Origin: Paracoccus sp. IB05
GTDB lineage: Bacteria; Pseudomonadota; Alphaproteobacteria; Rhodobacterales; Rhodobacteraceae
NCBI RefSeq assembly: GCF_016405985.1
Contig: NZ_JAEFCF010000046.1
Location: 1-42,869 of the forward strand
Length of the DNA: 42,869 bases
Reading direction: 5' to 3'
Shown: piece after piece, positions 1 to 8,888 of the stretch
How the letters are laid out: the number at the start of each line of letters is the position of its first letter
How positions within the stretch are numbered: the first letter of the stretch is position 1
Notes under the pieces: generated by a model
The model's database searches: none
Told to the model about the DNA's origin: nothing
Seen by the model: only the letters and a program-made list of their open reading frames with translations
Program-made: the position numbers and the translations under genes

Positions 1-1
1 A

Positions 2-379
2 ACAGACTGGATTCGTGAGGTGAATCCTACGCTGCATTTGCGCAACAAAGCCCCGCCGTCCACGAAACCGGCAGCAGCTCAGGGCGCCGATGTCTGCGGG
101 AATTTGGTGATGAATAATCCGCAGGTATTTATGGCATTCATCAGCGAAGCAGATGCTGAGAATGCCGAGGCCGGAACCTTATCACAGCAGATGCCGGAAG
201 CGCTGCTCAGGACCGGGCACAGTGCAGGTGATGCCGCGCTAATTCGGGATATCGTCGTTGACCACGCCCATGGCTACCGTCTGGCAAATGCGGCACAGAA
301 AGACCAGTCCGTGTTAAGCGATCTGCGTGAAGGCTATGCCGCCGCAAGCCAATTGTTGATGGACAGGCTGATGGCATGA
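2..379 (+). CDS. hypothetical protein, probably 5'-incomplete
   Basis: The frame is open to the left window edge, so the gene may begin outside it. If it starts here, the first usable codon is a GTG at 20, giving 119 residues, but I see no convincing ribosome binding site before it. The product is soluble, Ala/Asp/Glu-rich, with no signal peptide, membrane segment or motif I recognise; the C-terminal half (about residues 50-119) looks helical. Base composition and codon choice are visibly less GC-extreme than in the genes to the right, which could mean transfer or relaxed selection. It converges with the secreted protein gene at 472-1026, with an 11-bp hairpin between them. No function is proposed; being a real gene is likely but not certain. 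Confidence 0.45.
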   Translation, partial: TDWIREVNPTLHLRNKAPPSTKPAAAQGADVCGNLVMNNPQVFMAFISEADAENAEAGTLSQQMPEALLRTGHSAGDAALIRDIVVDHAHGYRLANAAQKDQSVLSDLREGYAAASQLLMDRLMA

Positions 380-402
380 CCGGGAAGTCCGCACAGCGCA
401 AA

Positions 403-436
403 CAGCGATCCCGCCCCTGTCGGACCGGGATCGCTG
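403..436. terminator. hairpin between convergent genes
   Basis: A perfect 11-bp stem (403-413 with 426-436, sequence CAGCGATCCCG and its complement) encloses a 12-nt loop. It sits between the stops of two convergent genes, so it could end transcription from both sides. There is no T-run, so it is not a classical intrinsic terminator. Confidence 0.5.
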
Positions 437-471
437 ATGGCGTCGCAAAGGTCTGCTCCCCCATCGCGGCA

Positions 472-1026
472 TTACTGGAACGGGTTCGACGGTGCCGGAG
501 GCGCGCTCTTGCCGGTGATTGCATCACCGCATTCCAAAAGCGACGTGATCGAGGCTTTCGACCCCGAAAGCGAGTAATTCTGCACCTCTTTGCCGTCTTT
601 CGAGCGCAGGAACAGCTTGTTGCCCCCGGCGATCTCCATCACGAAACTTACCGCCGCATCGCTGTCGGGCAGGTTGAAGCTTACCGAATTCTGCTTGAGG
701 CTGGCGGCGGTCAGATCCCAGCCCTCGCGCTTGTCGATCTGGACCCGCAGATCCGCGACCTGGCCTTCGGTGCCGAAATCCCAGGAGGTGGAAAAGAACT
801 GCAGCTGGATCATCGCATCCTGAAAAATCCAGATCGCAAAGCTTTCCTTGTCGTCGCCGACAACGGCACGACAGCCGACCTCTCCATCATCCCAGCCATG
901 GATATCGACCTTCCAGTGCTTGTGCTGGAACAGGATCTCGCTGGAATAGGCCAGCGCCGGCACAACCTGAGCCAGCGCAAGCAAAGCAGAAAGCGCGATA
1001 CCGGAAACACCCCTGGCCAGTTTCAT
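472..1026 (-). CDS. secreted protein of unknown function
   Basis: 184 residues. The N-terminus is a clear Sec signal peptide: Lys-Arg, a hydrophobic core (SGIALSALLALAQVVPALA) and cleavage expected after the ALA at about residue 26. The mature protein is Trp- and Asp-rich at its start (HWKVDIHGWDDG) and has only two cysteines, in GCRAVV and LLECGD, which could form one disulfide in the periplasm. The C-terminus is Pro/Ser-rich. The ATG is preceded by AAGGA at 9-nt spacing, supporting this start. Small periplasmic proteins of this build are common in Rhodobacteraceae; I have some sense of resemblance to the invasion-associated-locus-B-like group but cannot show it. Function unknown. Confidence 0.75.
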   Translation of the reverse strand: MKLARGVSGIALSALLALAQVVPALAYSSEILFQHKHWKVDIHGWDDGEVGCRAVVGDDKESFAIWIFQDAMIQLQFFSTSWDFGTEGQVADLRVQIDKREGWDLTAASLKQNSVSFNLPDSDAAVSFVMEIAGGNKLFLRSKDGKEVQNYSLSGSKASITSLLECGDAITGKSAPPAPSNPFQ

Positions 1027-1135
1027 TCTGTGATGTCCTTCAACTGTCGTTCAACTGCCGTTCACAGGGGCGAGAGTGCTGCGAAAGCCGGGAATCATCA
1101 AATGAAAACTCCTGTCATAAAGCCGGGATGCCCCG

Positions 1136-3064
1136 TCATTCGGCCCATTCCCAGGGGCTGGTAAAGCCGCCGAGCACCGCATCGGCCTGCGCCTCAGTCA
1201 CGCCATCCAATTTATCGACCCGGGCGACGAGGCCGCGTTTCTTGTCCTCGATCACAGACGTGACCCGCACCGCGAGCCCCGCCTTATCGAGGGCTGCGTT
1301 GAAACAGCGGATGATCGCCAGCCTTCGCAGATCGGGCTTAAAGACCTTGCCGACAGCGGTTTTCGGCAATTCCGGCAGGATCTCGATATATTTCGGCACT
1401 GCCGCGCGCTCGGAGATATGGCTTTCGGCATAAGTCATCAGCTCGGGCACCGTCACCGTCGCGCCCTTGACCAGTTCGACATAGGCGGCGGGCAGTTCCC
1501 CCGCATGCAGATCGGGCTGGCCGATGGCGCCGACAATGGCGACTGCCGGATGGCCACTCAGCGCCTCTTCGATCACTGCCGGGTCGATATTATGGCCGCC
1601 GCGAATGATCAGATCCTTGGCGCGGCCGGTGATGAAGAGGTAGCCGTCGCCGTCGATCCGGCCCAGATCGCCGGTGCGCAGGAACCGGCCTTCGGCGAAG
1701 AGATCCCTGTTCTTGTCGTCCTCGGTATAGGTCGAGCCCTCATAGACCCCGGGCGAGCCGACGCAGATCTCGCCGACCTCGTCGGTGCCGGCCTCGGTAA
1801 AGCCGCCCTCTCCGTCGCGGTTCAGGATCCGAACATGGCTATAGGGAAAGATCAGCCCGACCGAGCCGTTTTTCTTTACCCCCGCCGGTGGATTCACCGC
1901 CACCAGACAGGTACATTCGGTCAGCCCGTAGCCCTCGACAATCTCGACACCGGTTTCCTTCTTGAACCGGTTATACAGCTCTATCGGCAAAGGGGCCGAC
2001 CCCGAGAACCCGGCGCGCAGGCTTGAGATATCGGCATTGACCGGGCGCTGCATCAGCGCGGCCAGGGCGGTCGGCACGGTGATCAGATAGGTGCAGCGGT
2101 AGCGCTCGATCAGCTTCCAGAGATTGTCAAAAACCCCCTCGCCCCGGTAGCCGGCCGGCGTGGGGAAAACGACCTGCGCGCCCGAGGAGATCATCGACAT
2201 CAGGATCGGATAGACGGCGAAAACATGGAACAAAGGCAGCGGGCACATAACCACATCGGTCTCGCGGAACAAAAGCGTGCCGCCGATCCAGCCATTATAG
2301 ATCATCCCCGAGACTTTGTGCTGCGCGACCTTGGGCATCCCCGTGGTGCCTCCGGTGTGGAAATAGGCGGCAACGCGGTCGGCGGGATCATCCTGGAAGG
2401 TCAGCCGGTCGCCGGGCTGACGCGCCAGCGCGGTGTGGAAACACTGCACATCCGCCGTATGCGCGACAGGGTTTTTCGGCCGGACCAGCGGCACGATGAA
2501 TTTCTTCACCCCGGTCAGATAGGTCAGGAGATCAATTTCCAGCACATGTTTCACATTGGGCGCATGGCGCACGGCCTCGGCCACTTTTTGCGCGATATCT
2601 GTCTTGGGAAAGGCGCGCAGCGTCACCACCACCTTCGCCTTCGTCTCGCGCAGGATCGAGGAAATCTGCGACGGCTCCAGCAGCGGGTTGATCGGATTGG
2701 CGATCCCCGCAACCATGCCGCCCAAAAGCGTCACCGCCGTCTCGAGTGTATTCGGGAGCACATAGGCCACGACATCGGTCGGGCCGACCCCGAGCGCGCG
2801 AAAGAGATTCGCCGCCCGCGTCACCTGGTCATGCAGCCCGGCCCAGGTCAGGGTCGCATTTGCTGCCCCCGGATCCGAGAGCAGCTGGTAGCTGATCGCA
2901 GGACGCGCGCCATGGGCCGCTTTCACCCGGCTCAGCGCCTCATAGATGGTGCGGGGAACATCGCGATCCGCCCAGGGCATCTCGGCTTCAAGCGCCCTGA
3001 AATCGTCTTTCGTGGCGTAGACCTTCTGCCCTGCAGCTGCAGCGCCTGTCGCGGTTCCTGCCAT
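1136..3064 (-). CDS. AMP-forming acyl-CoA synthetase
   Basis: 642-residue member of the ANL (acyl-CoA synthetase/adenylation) superfamily. It should activate a carboxylic acid with ATP to an acyl-AMP and transfer it to CoA. Seen: phosphate-binding loop HTGGTTGMPK (about 236-245), the EGYGLTEC motif, TGDLGRIDGDGY with the hinge after it, ITGRAKDLIIRGGHNI, and a C-terminal catalytic Lys in TAVGKV. The frame extends 32 codons upstream, but this ATG has GGGGAG at 6-nt spacing and fits the family length. A C-terminal tail of about 60 residues follows the usual end. Chain length or aromatic preference cannot be read. It lies downstream of the ABC exporter on the same strand with a 146-nt gap, so co-transcription is possible. 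Confidence 0.9.
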   Translation of the reverse strand: MAGTATGAAAAGQKVYATKDDFRALEAEMPWADRDVPRTIYEALSRVKAAHGARPAISYQLLSDPGAANATLTWAGLHDQVTRAANLFRALGVGPTDVVAYVLPNTLETAVTLLGGMVAGIANPINPLLEPSQISSILRETKAKVVVTLRAFPKTDIAQKVAEAVRHAPNVKHVLEIDLLTYLTGVKKFIVPLVRPKNPVAHTADVQCFHTALARQPGDRLTFQDDPADRVAAYFHTGGTTGMPKVAQHKVSGMIYNGWIGGTLLFRETDVVMCPLPLFHVFAVYPILMSMISSGAQVVFPTPAGYRGEGVFDNLWKLIERYRCTYLITVPTALAALMQRPVNADISSLRAGFSGSAPLPIELYNRFKKETGVEIVEGYGLTECTCLVAVNPPAGVKKNGSVGLIFPYSHVRILNRDGEGGFTEAGTDEVGEICVGSPGVYEGSTYTEDDKNRDLFAEGRFLRTGDLGRIDGDGYLFITGRAKDLIIRGGHNIDPAVIEEALSGHPAVAIVGAIGQPDLHAGELPAAYVELVKGATVTVPELMTYAESHISERAAVPKYIEILPELPKTAVGKVFKPDLRRLAIIRCFNAALDKAGLAVRVTSVIEDKKRGLVARVDKLDGVTEAQADAVLGGFTSPWEWAE

Positions 3065-3210
3065 GCCGTTCTCCCCTTCAGCGCCCCGTCTCCCGCGCGG
3101 CTCATCCCCGGAATGTGGCAACCGGGGCGAGGCTTGCCAACCTTTTTCGCCGCTTTTCAACGCAAGGTCAAAGCAACAGCCGGGTCAGGCATGGCGGAAT
3201 ACCTGACCTG

Positions 3211-5025
3211 TCAGGCTGCCAGCCCATCGGTGAATTGCAGTTTTGCCAGCCGCGCATAAAGCCCGCCTTCGCGCACCAGCGCGTCATGCGTGCCCTCGGC
3301 CACGATCCGGCCGCCCTCGAAGACAAGGATACGGTCAGCGCTTTTGACAGTGGCAAGACGATGCGCCACAACCAGCGTGCTGCGCCCTTCCGACAGGCGG
3401 CTGAACGCGGTCTGGACCGCATGTTCCGATTCCGAATCCAGCGCGGAAGTCGCCTCATCCAGCAGCAGGACCGGCGCATCGCGCAGGATCGCCCGCGCGA
3501 TGGAAATGCGCTGGCGCTGGCCGCCCGAGAGCATCACGCCGCGCTCGCCCAGCCGGCTGTCATAGCCGCCGGGAAGCCCCATGATGAAGTCATGCGCCTG
3601 CGCGGTACGGGCCGCAGCCTCGACCTCGGCATCGGTCGCATCGGGCCGGCCAAAGCGGATATTGTCGCGCGCCGTCATCGCGAAAATCACCGGATCCTGC
3701 GGCACCAGCGCGATTTCGCGGCGGAAATCCTCGCGCGACAGGCTGTCCAGCGCGATCCCGTCCAGCGTGATCCGCCCGGATTGCGGGTCATAGAACCGTT
3801 CGATCAGTTGCAAAACGGTGGATTTCCCGGCCCCCGAAGGGCCGACCAGCGCCACGGTCTCGCCCGGGTTCACGGTGAAGGACACCCCGTCCAGCGCCAG
3901 CTGTCCCGGGCGGGTCGGATAAGAGAAGCCAATATTTTCAAAGGCAATCGCGCCTTTCACCGGGCGCGGCAGCGCCGCGGGCGTCGCAGGATCGCGGATC
4001 TCATCTTCGGTGTTCAAAAGCTCGACCAGCCGCTCGGTCGCGCCGGCGGCGCGCTGCAATTCGCCCCAGATTTCCGACAGCGAGCCGACCGAACCTGCCA
4101 CCAGCACCGCATAGATCACGAACTGGATCAGCTCTCCGACACTCATCGTGCCGCCACGCACATCGCGCGCGCCGATCCAGAGCACGCCGACAATCCCCGC
4201 GAAGACAAGGAAGATCACGATCACCGTCATCACCGCCCGGGTGCCGATCCGGGTCTTTGCCGAAATGAAGCTCTCTTCGGTCACCCGGGCAAATCTGGCG
4301 CGGGTCGCCTCTTCATGGGTAAAGGCCTGGACGGTCTGAATGGCGCCAAGCGCCTCAGACGCCATGCCCGAACTTTCCGCGATCCAGTCCTGGTTCTCGC
4401 GCGACAGCCGCCGCAGACGGCGCCCCATCACCACGATCGGCACCACCACGGCGGGCACGATCAGCAAGACCAGCCCGGTAAGCTTGGCCGAAGTCAGCAG
4501 CAGCATCGCCATGCCGCCGATCAGCATCAGGAGATTGCGCAGCGCGACCGAAACCGAAGAGCCGATCACCGACAGGATCAGCGTGGTATCGGTGGTGATG
4601 CGCGAAACCACCTCGCCCGTCATGGTCTTCTCGAAAAACGATGGCGAAAGGCGGGTCACCCGGGCGAACACCGCCTTGCGGATATCGGCGACGACCCGCT
4701 CTCCCAGCCGGGTCACGACATAGTAGCGCAGCCCCGTCCCCAGAGCGAGCAGCGCCGCAATCAGCAGAAAGGCCGAGAAATAGGTGTCCAGAAGCTCGAG
4801 GTGATTGCCAAAGCCATCAACCACCCGGCGCACCGCCAATGGCAGCACAAGCGTGACCCCCGCCGTCAGCACCAGCGCAAACAGCGCCAGCAGCAGCATA
4901 AGACGGTAAGGCCGCAGGAAAGGTCGCAAGCCCCCAAGCGCCGAAACCTTGCGCGACGCACGCTCCTCACCATTGGCGGCTGAGCTGGTGGCAGCCGCAC
5001 GGGCATTTGCTGGCTTACGGGCCAT
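3211..5025 (-). CDS. ABC exporter half-transporter (fused permease-ATPase, MsbA-like)
   Basis: 604-residue type IV ABC exporter; it should homodimerise in the inner membrane and export a lipid or hydrophobic compound using ATP. Domains: basic cytoplasmic N-terminus (1-38), six-helix transmembrane domain (about 42-325), nucleotide-binding domain (about 355-600). Motifs: Walker A GPSGAGKST (395-403), Q-loop VPQDP, signature LSGGQRQR (499-506), Walker B VLLLDEATSALD (519-530) and switch His in AHRLAT. The frame is open much further upstream, but this ATG has AGGAG at 5-nt spacing and gives the family length. All catalytic motifs are intact. The substrate is unknown; calling it MsbA itself would overreach, since Rhodobacteraceae carry several such exporters. 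Confidence 0.9.
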   Translation of the reverse strand: MARKPANARAAATSSAANGEERASRKVSALGGLRPFLRPYRLMLLLALFALVLTAGVTLVLPLAVRRVVDGFGNHLELLDTYFSAFLLIAALLALGTGLRYYVVTRLGERVVADIRKAVFARVTRLSPSFFEKTMTGEVVSRITTDTTLILSVIGSSVSVALRNLLMLIGGMAMLLLTSAKLTGLVLLIVPAVVVPIVVMGRRLRRLSRENQDWIAESSGMASEALGAIQTVQAFTHEEATRARFARVTEESFISAKTRIGTRAVMTVIVIFLVFAGIVGVLWIGARDVRGGTMSVGELIQFVIYAVLVAGSVGSLSEIWGELQRAAGATERLVELLNTEDEIRDPATPAALPRPVKGAIAFENIGFSYPTRPGQLALDGVSFTVNPGETVALVGPSGAGKSTVLQLIERFYDPQSGRITLDGIALDSLSREDFRREIALVPQDPVIFAMTARDNIRFGRPDATDAEVEAAARTAQAHDFIMGLPGGYDSRLGERGVMLSGGQRQRISIARAILRDAPVLLLDEATSALDSESEHAVQTAFSRLSEGRSTLVVAHRLATVKSADRILVFEGGRIVAEGTHDALVREGGLYARLAKLQFTDGLAA

Positions 5026-5383
5026 GGGGGCTCCTGTGGCTGGTCGGGCGGTGTCAGGCCGGTGACCCCGGATCCCCGGGGTGGGCGCAAACCGCCCCGG
5101 CTGGGGTTTAGGCAGGGAGTGCGATGAGAAAATGGCGACAGGTGTAGCAACGGTCTGGGGGGATTTACGGCTGAACCCCCCGCGCGGCAAGCGGCGTGAT
5201 GCCGCGCCTGCGCTTTTTGCGCGGCCCCGGGGCCGTGAAAGCCCGGCATTCCAGGACAAACCCGGGCCGCCCCCCCTTCCCCCTGCGTCCCGCAGCGGGC
5301 AATCTCGTCCGGGGCCCTCCGGCCTCCGCCGCCCTATATCCCTGCCCCATCCGCAGCCAATGCAGACCCAGGAAGGAGATGCC
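5026..5383. other. divergent intergenic region
   Basis: 358 nt between the exporter (minus) and the hydrolase (plus), expected to hold both promoters. I see GC-rich dyads: a 7-bp stem at 5182-5188 with 5201-5207, and a self-complementary 12-mer GGCCCCGGGGCC near 5221-5232. I cannot assign a promoter or operator with confidence. An open frame crosses it in phase with the hydrolase but lacks a good start before 5384. Confidence 0.4.
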
Positions 5384-6262
5384 ATGCCAGACCAGGACAG
5401 GCTCAGTGCCGAAGATCCAACGGGCGAGACCCTGTTCTTCACCTGCCCTGACGGCGCCCGGCTGGCTTATTGCCTTGACGGGGCGGAGGATGGCCTGCCG
5501 GTCCTGTGCCTCGCGGGCCTGACCCGCACGAAAGAGGATTTCATCCCCGCGCTGCCGGCCCTGGCAGCCTGCCGCGTGATCCGGATGGATTACCGCGGCC
5601 GCGGCGAGAGCGATTTCACCGGCGCCGCAACCTATACAATTGCGCAGGAGGGCGCCGATGCGCTGGCGCTGCTGGATCATCTGGGGATCGCGCGCGCGGC
5701 GCTTCTCGGCACCTCGCGCGGCGGGCTGATCGGCATGGTGCTGGCCCAGCTGGTACGGGACCGGCTGATCGGGCTTTGCCTCAATGATATCGGCCCCGAA
5801 ATCGCGCCCGCCGGGCTGTCGGCCATCGCGGCCCGCATCGGCCGTGCCCCCCAGGCCCGCAGCCTGGCCGAAGTGGCGCTGCAAATGGCCGCCAACAGCC
5901 CGGGCTTTACCGGGCTCAGCGCAACGGACTGGCTCGCCTACGCGGCGCGGCTGTTTCGCGAAGTGCCCGGAGGGCTGGCCCTGCGCTACGACCCGGCGCT
6001 GCGCGACGCGTTTCTCGCGGGCTATGACCCGACCCAGCCGCTCCCCGATCTCTGGCCGCAATGGGAGGCAAGCCGGGGCCTGCCGGTCGCGCTGATCCGG
6101 GGCGTGAATTCCGACCTTCTTTCGCCCGCGACAGTTGCGCGGATGCTGCGGATCCGGCCCGATCTCGCTGTCACCGAAATCCCCGGGCGCGGCCATGTGC
6201 CCTTTCTCGATGAGCCAGAGGCGCTTGCCGCATTGACCGCCTGGACCGGAGCCCTTGCATGA
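5384..6262 (+). CDS. alpha/beta-hydrolase
   Basis: 292-residue alpha/beta-hydrolase fold protein, cytoplasmic, no signal peptide. Seen: the nucleophile elbow GTSRGG (Ser about 111), an acid candidate in NSDLLSP, and the catalytic His in GRGHVPF near the C-terminus, so the triad appears complete. The oxyanion-hole region is the LAGLTRTKEDF stretch, and DYRGRGESD is typical of the family. The ATG at 5384 is chosen because GGAAGGAG stands 5 nt upstream; an ATG at 5360 lacks this. The stop overlaps the next gene's start (ATGA), so the two are translationally coupled. It opens a five-gene run that looks catabolic. It could be an esterase, a lactonase or a C-C hydrolase; the sequence does not decide. 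Confidence 0.88.
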   Translation: MPDQDRLSAEDPTGETLFFTCPDGARLAYCLDGAEDGLPVLCLAGLTRTKEDFIPALPALAACRVIRMDYRGRGESDFTGAATYTIAQEGADALALLDHLGIARAALLGTSRGGLIGMVLAQLVRDRLIGLCLNDIGPEIAPAGLSAIAARIGRAPQARSLAEVALQMAANSPGFTGLSATDWLAYAARLFREVPGGLALRYDPALRDAFLAGYDPTQPLPDLWPQWEASRGLPVALIRGVNSDLLSPATVARMLRIRPDLAVTEIPGRGHVPFLDEPEALAALTAWTGALA

Positions 6263-7218
6263 ACATCACCATGATCGAAGCCGCCGCCACGCGTCTGCGG
6301 GGCCATGTGCTGCGCACGCCGCTGCTGAATGCGCCGCTCCTGGACCGGATCGCCGGCCGCCAGGTGTTTGTGAAAGCGGAATCGCTCCAGGTCACCGGCA
6401 GTTTCAAGGCGCGCGGCGGCTGGGCGGCGGTCTCGGCCTTGCCGCCAGGGACGCCGGGCGTGATCGCGATGTCCTCGGGCAATCACGCCCAGGGCGTGGC
6501 GCGCGCGGCCTCGGGCCACGGGATCGCGAGCGTGATCTTGATGCCCGAGGATGCGCCGCAGGTGAAGATCGCGAATACCCGCGCCTGGGGGGGCGAGGTC
6601 GTGCTTTATAACCGCGCGGCCGAGGATCGCGATGCCATCGCCACCCGGATCGCGACAGAACGCGGCTACGCCCTGATCCCGCCTTATGACCATGCCGAGG
6701 TGATCGCAGGTCAGGGTACGGTCGGGCTCGAGATCGCGGAACAGGCGCAGGAGGCCGGCCTGGCCCGTGCCGATGTGCTGGTGCCCTGCGGCGGCGGCGG
6801 GCTGTCCTCCGGGGTTGCGCTGGCTTTGCAGGCACGCGCGCCCGGACTGCGCCTGCGCACCGCCGAGCCCGAGGGCTTTGACGATATGGCGCGCTCGCTT
6901 GCCGCCGGCGAACGGCTGCGCAACCCTGCCCTGACCGGATCGGTCTGCGATGCGATCCTGACGCCCATACCCGGAAAAATGACCTTCCCGCTCCTCTCCG
7001 CCCTGGCCGGCCCGGGGCTTGTGGTCAGTGATTCCGAGGCGCTGGAGGCCGTGACGCTCGCCTTCCGCCATCTGCGTCTGGTGCTGGAACCCGGCGGCGC
7101 AGTGGCGCTTGCGGCGGCCCTCTTCCGCCCCGATCTGCCTGATCAGGTGATCTGTATCGCCTCGGGTGGCAATGTGTCAGAAGATCTGTTCCGCGATTGC
7201 CTCACAAAGGCCTCGTGA
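6259..7218 (+). CDS. PLP-dependent threonine/serine dehydratase-like enzyme
   Basis: 319-residue fold-type II PLP enzyme of the threonine ammonia-lyase/serine racemase group; it should eliminate water (and then ammonia) from a beta-hydroxy amino acid. Seen: Schiff-base Lys in SFKARGG (Lys50), the substrate loop SSGNHAQG (72-79), and the PLP phosphate-binding GGGGLSSG (about 178-185). There is no C-terminal ACT regulatory domain, and the length matches catabolic or racemase-like members rather than biosynthetic IlvA. The start overlaps the hydrolase stop by 4 nt. The substrate may be threonine, serine or a hydroxyaspartate; its place between two hydrolase genes suggests a dedicated catabolic role, which is inference. 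Confidence 0.88.
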   Translation: MNITMIEAAATRLRGHVLRTPLLNAPLLDRIAGRQVFVKAESLQVTGSFKARGGWAAVSALPPGTPGVIAMSSGNHAQGVARAASGHGIASVILMPEDAPQVKIANTRAWGGEVVLYNRAAEDRDAIATRIATERGYALIPPYDHAEVIAGQGTVGLEIAEQAQEAGLARADVLVPCGGGGLSSGVALALQARAPGLRLRTAEPEGFDDMARSLAAGERLRNPALTGSVCDAILTPIPGKMTFPLLSALAGPGLVVSDSEALEAVTLAFRHLRLVLEPGGAVALAAALFRPDLPDQVICIASGGNVSEDLFRDCLTKAS

Positions 7219-7282
7219 CACATTCCAACATTTTGCACCCCTGACCGCCGGGCTTCCGGCAAATAAATTACAGATATCGAAC

Positions 7283-8068
7283 ATGCCCCTCATCTACCTG
7301 CCCGATCTGCGTCTCAATGCCAGCCTCACCGGCCCCGAGGACGGCCCGCCTCTGGTGCTGCTCCACGCGCTTGGCCTCAGCCATGAGATCTGGCAACCGC
7401 TGATCGACCGCCTGCCCCGGCACCGCATTCTCAGTTTCGATCTGCGCGGCCATGGCGCCAGCGACTGCCCGCCCGCGCCCTATAAGATGGGTGCGCTGAT
7501 CCAGGACGCTGAACGGCTGATCGGGCATTTCGGCCTGAAAGACTGTGTGGTGATCGGCCTCTCAATCGGGGGCCTGATCGCCCAGGGCCTGGCGGTGAAA
7601 CGGCTCGATCTCGTGCGGGGCCTTGTGCTGTCGAACACCGCCGCCCGCATCGGCATCGCCTCGCAATGGCAGGACCGGATTGCATTGGTGCGCCGCGACG
7701 GGCTCGCCGCCCTGCATGACGCCACGATGGAGCGCTGGCTGGGCCGCAACTGGCGCGAAAGCCCGGCGCTTGCCGGTCTCAGCGCCCGCTTCCTCGCCAC
7801 ATCCCCTGAGGGCTGGGCCGGCTGCGCCAGCGCCATTGCCGGCACCGATTTCTACGAGACCACCGCGACGCTGCGGCTCCCGACCCTGGTGATCGCCGGC
7901 AGCCATGACGGCGCCACCCCCGTCGATCTGATGCGCGAAACCGCCGATCTGATCCCCGGCCACCAGTTCCGGCTGATCCGCGGCGCCGGCCATATTCCCC
8001 TGGCCGAAAAGCCCGACGACTATGCCGACGCGATCCGCGATTTCCTGACCCGGATCGGGCATGGCTGA
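7283..8068 (+). CDS. pcaD: 3-oxoadipate enol-lactonase-like alpha/beta-hydrolase
   Basis: 261 residues, alpha/beta-hydrolase of the PcaD type, the family that opens 3-oxoadipate enol-lactone in the beta-ketoadipate pathway. Seen: oxyanion region LLHALGLSHEIW, FDLRGHGASD, nucleophile GLSIGG (Ser94), acid in GSHDGATP and His in GAGHIPLAEKP. The ATG at 7283 begins at the family's usual point; a frame extension to 7166 would overlap the dehydratase and is rejected. The pathway partners pcaB, pcaC, pcaH and pcaG are not in the window, so the true substrate may be another enol-lactone or ester. Its stop overlaps the start of the next hydrolase by 8 nt. Confidence 0.8.
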   Translation: MPLIYLPDLRLNASLTGPEDGPPLVLLHALGLSHEIWQPLIDRLPRHRILSFDLRGHGASDCPPAPYKMGALIQDAERLIGHFGLKDCVVIGLSIGGLIAQGLAVKRLDLVRGLVLSNTAARIGIASQWQDRIALVRRDGLAALHDATMERWLGRNWRESPALAGLSARFLATSPEGWAGCASAIAGTDFYETTATLRLPTLVIAGSHDGATPVDLMRETADLIPGHQFRLIRGAGHIPLAEKPDDYADAIRDFLTRIGHG

Positions 8069-8756
8069 CTTTCTGCTGGTCCACGGCGCGGGCTTTGGCG
8101 CCTGGTGCTGGCCCTGGCTGACCGAAGCTCTGGCCGGCTACGGCCACAGCGCCCGCGCAATCGACCTGCCGCGCGGCCCCGGGATCAGCCTCAGCGACCA
8201 GGCGCGGGCGATCTGCGACAGCCTCACCGGCCCCACGCTCCTCGTCGGCCATTCCGCCGGCGGCTTTCCGATCACCGCCGCTGCCGAAACCGATCCGGCC
8301 AAAATCCAGGCCCTCATCTGGCTCTGCGCCTATATCCCCGCGAACGGCAGTTCCGTCGCCTCACGGCGCCGCAGCCAGAGCGAACAACCGCTGCGCCCCG
8401 CCCTCAGAATAGACCGCGCCACCGGCAGCTACAGCTTCGCCCCGGAAAGCCTGACGCCGCTTTTCTTCCACGACTGCCCGCCAGAGGCCCAGGCTCTTGC
8501 CGCCCGCCATATGGCGCACGAATCCATTGCACCGCAGGAAACCCCGATCCGTCTCACCCCACGCTCACGGAACCTGCCGCGCTTTGCCATCACCTGCGAA
8601 AACGACCGCGCCATCCCAGCCGCCTTCCAGCACACCATGGCCGGCGCTGTCCCGCCCGATCACCGTTTCTCCCTCGCCTGCGGTCATGCCCCCTTCTTCG
8701 CCAGACCGAAAGAGACCGCCGCCCTCCTGCACCGGATCACCGCCCTCATCCCCTGA
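8061..8756 (+). CDS. small alpha/beta-hydrolase (esterase-like)
   Basis: 231 residues, compact alpha/beta-hydrolase resembling the plant methylesterase/hydroxynitrile-lyase and bacterial EstC group. Seen: N-terminal LLVHGAGFGAWCW, where the conserved HGA and Trp build the oxyanion region, nucleophile GHSAGG (Ser65), and a C-terminal His in ACGHAPFF. The acid is probably in CENDRAIP. The product is cytoplasmic. It overlaps the pcaD-like gene by 8 nt, so translation is probably coupled. It is the third hydrolase in a run of four genes, an unusual density that suggests successive ester, lactone or amide cleavages; the reaction itself cannot be inferred. Confidence 0.85.
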   Translation: MADFLLVHGAGFGAWCWPWLTEALAGYGHSARAIDLPRGPGISLSDQARAICDSLTGPTLLVGHSAGGFPITAAAETDPAKIQALIWLCAYIPANGSSVASRRRSQSEQPLRPALRIDRATGSYSFAPESLTPLFFHDCPPEAQALAARHMAHESIAPQETPIRLTPRSRNLPRFAITCENDRAIPAAFQHTMAGAVPPDHRFSLACGHAPFFARPKETAALLHRITALIP

Positions 8757-8810
8757 TCCCGACGCCCCCTCGTCGCAAACCACCCTGGCCCCTGAAGAAA
8801 TCCCTGCTAC

Positions 8811-8862
8811 CTTCCTCCTGATCCAAATACTCCACGGGGGTCCGGGGGTGTGAAACCCCCGG
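8811..8862. repeat. GGAGTATTT-type intergenic repeat with hairpin
   Basis: The segment from 8811 holds CTTCCTCCTGATCCAAATAC followed by TCC, close to the right arm of the inverted repeat at 17401-17432. It is followed by a perfect 8-bp stem (CCGGGGGT, 8842-8849, with ACCCCCGG, 8855-8862). It lies 12 nt before the AGGAGA ribosome binding site of the enolase-superfamily gene, so it could end or attenuate read-through from the hydrolases. Confidence 0.6.
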
Positions 8863-8888
8863 CGCTCCCCAACCAGGAGACGCCCGTC

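Noticed and set aside
3115-4983. A 622-codon plus-strand frame opposite the ABC exporter
   Set aside because: The minus strand carries Walker A, signature and Walker B; the plus frame is His/Arg/Asp-rich without any domain.
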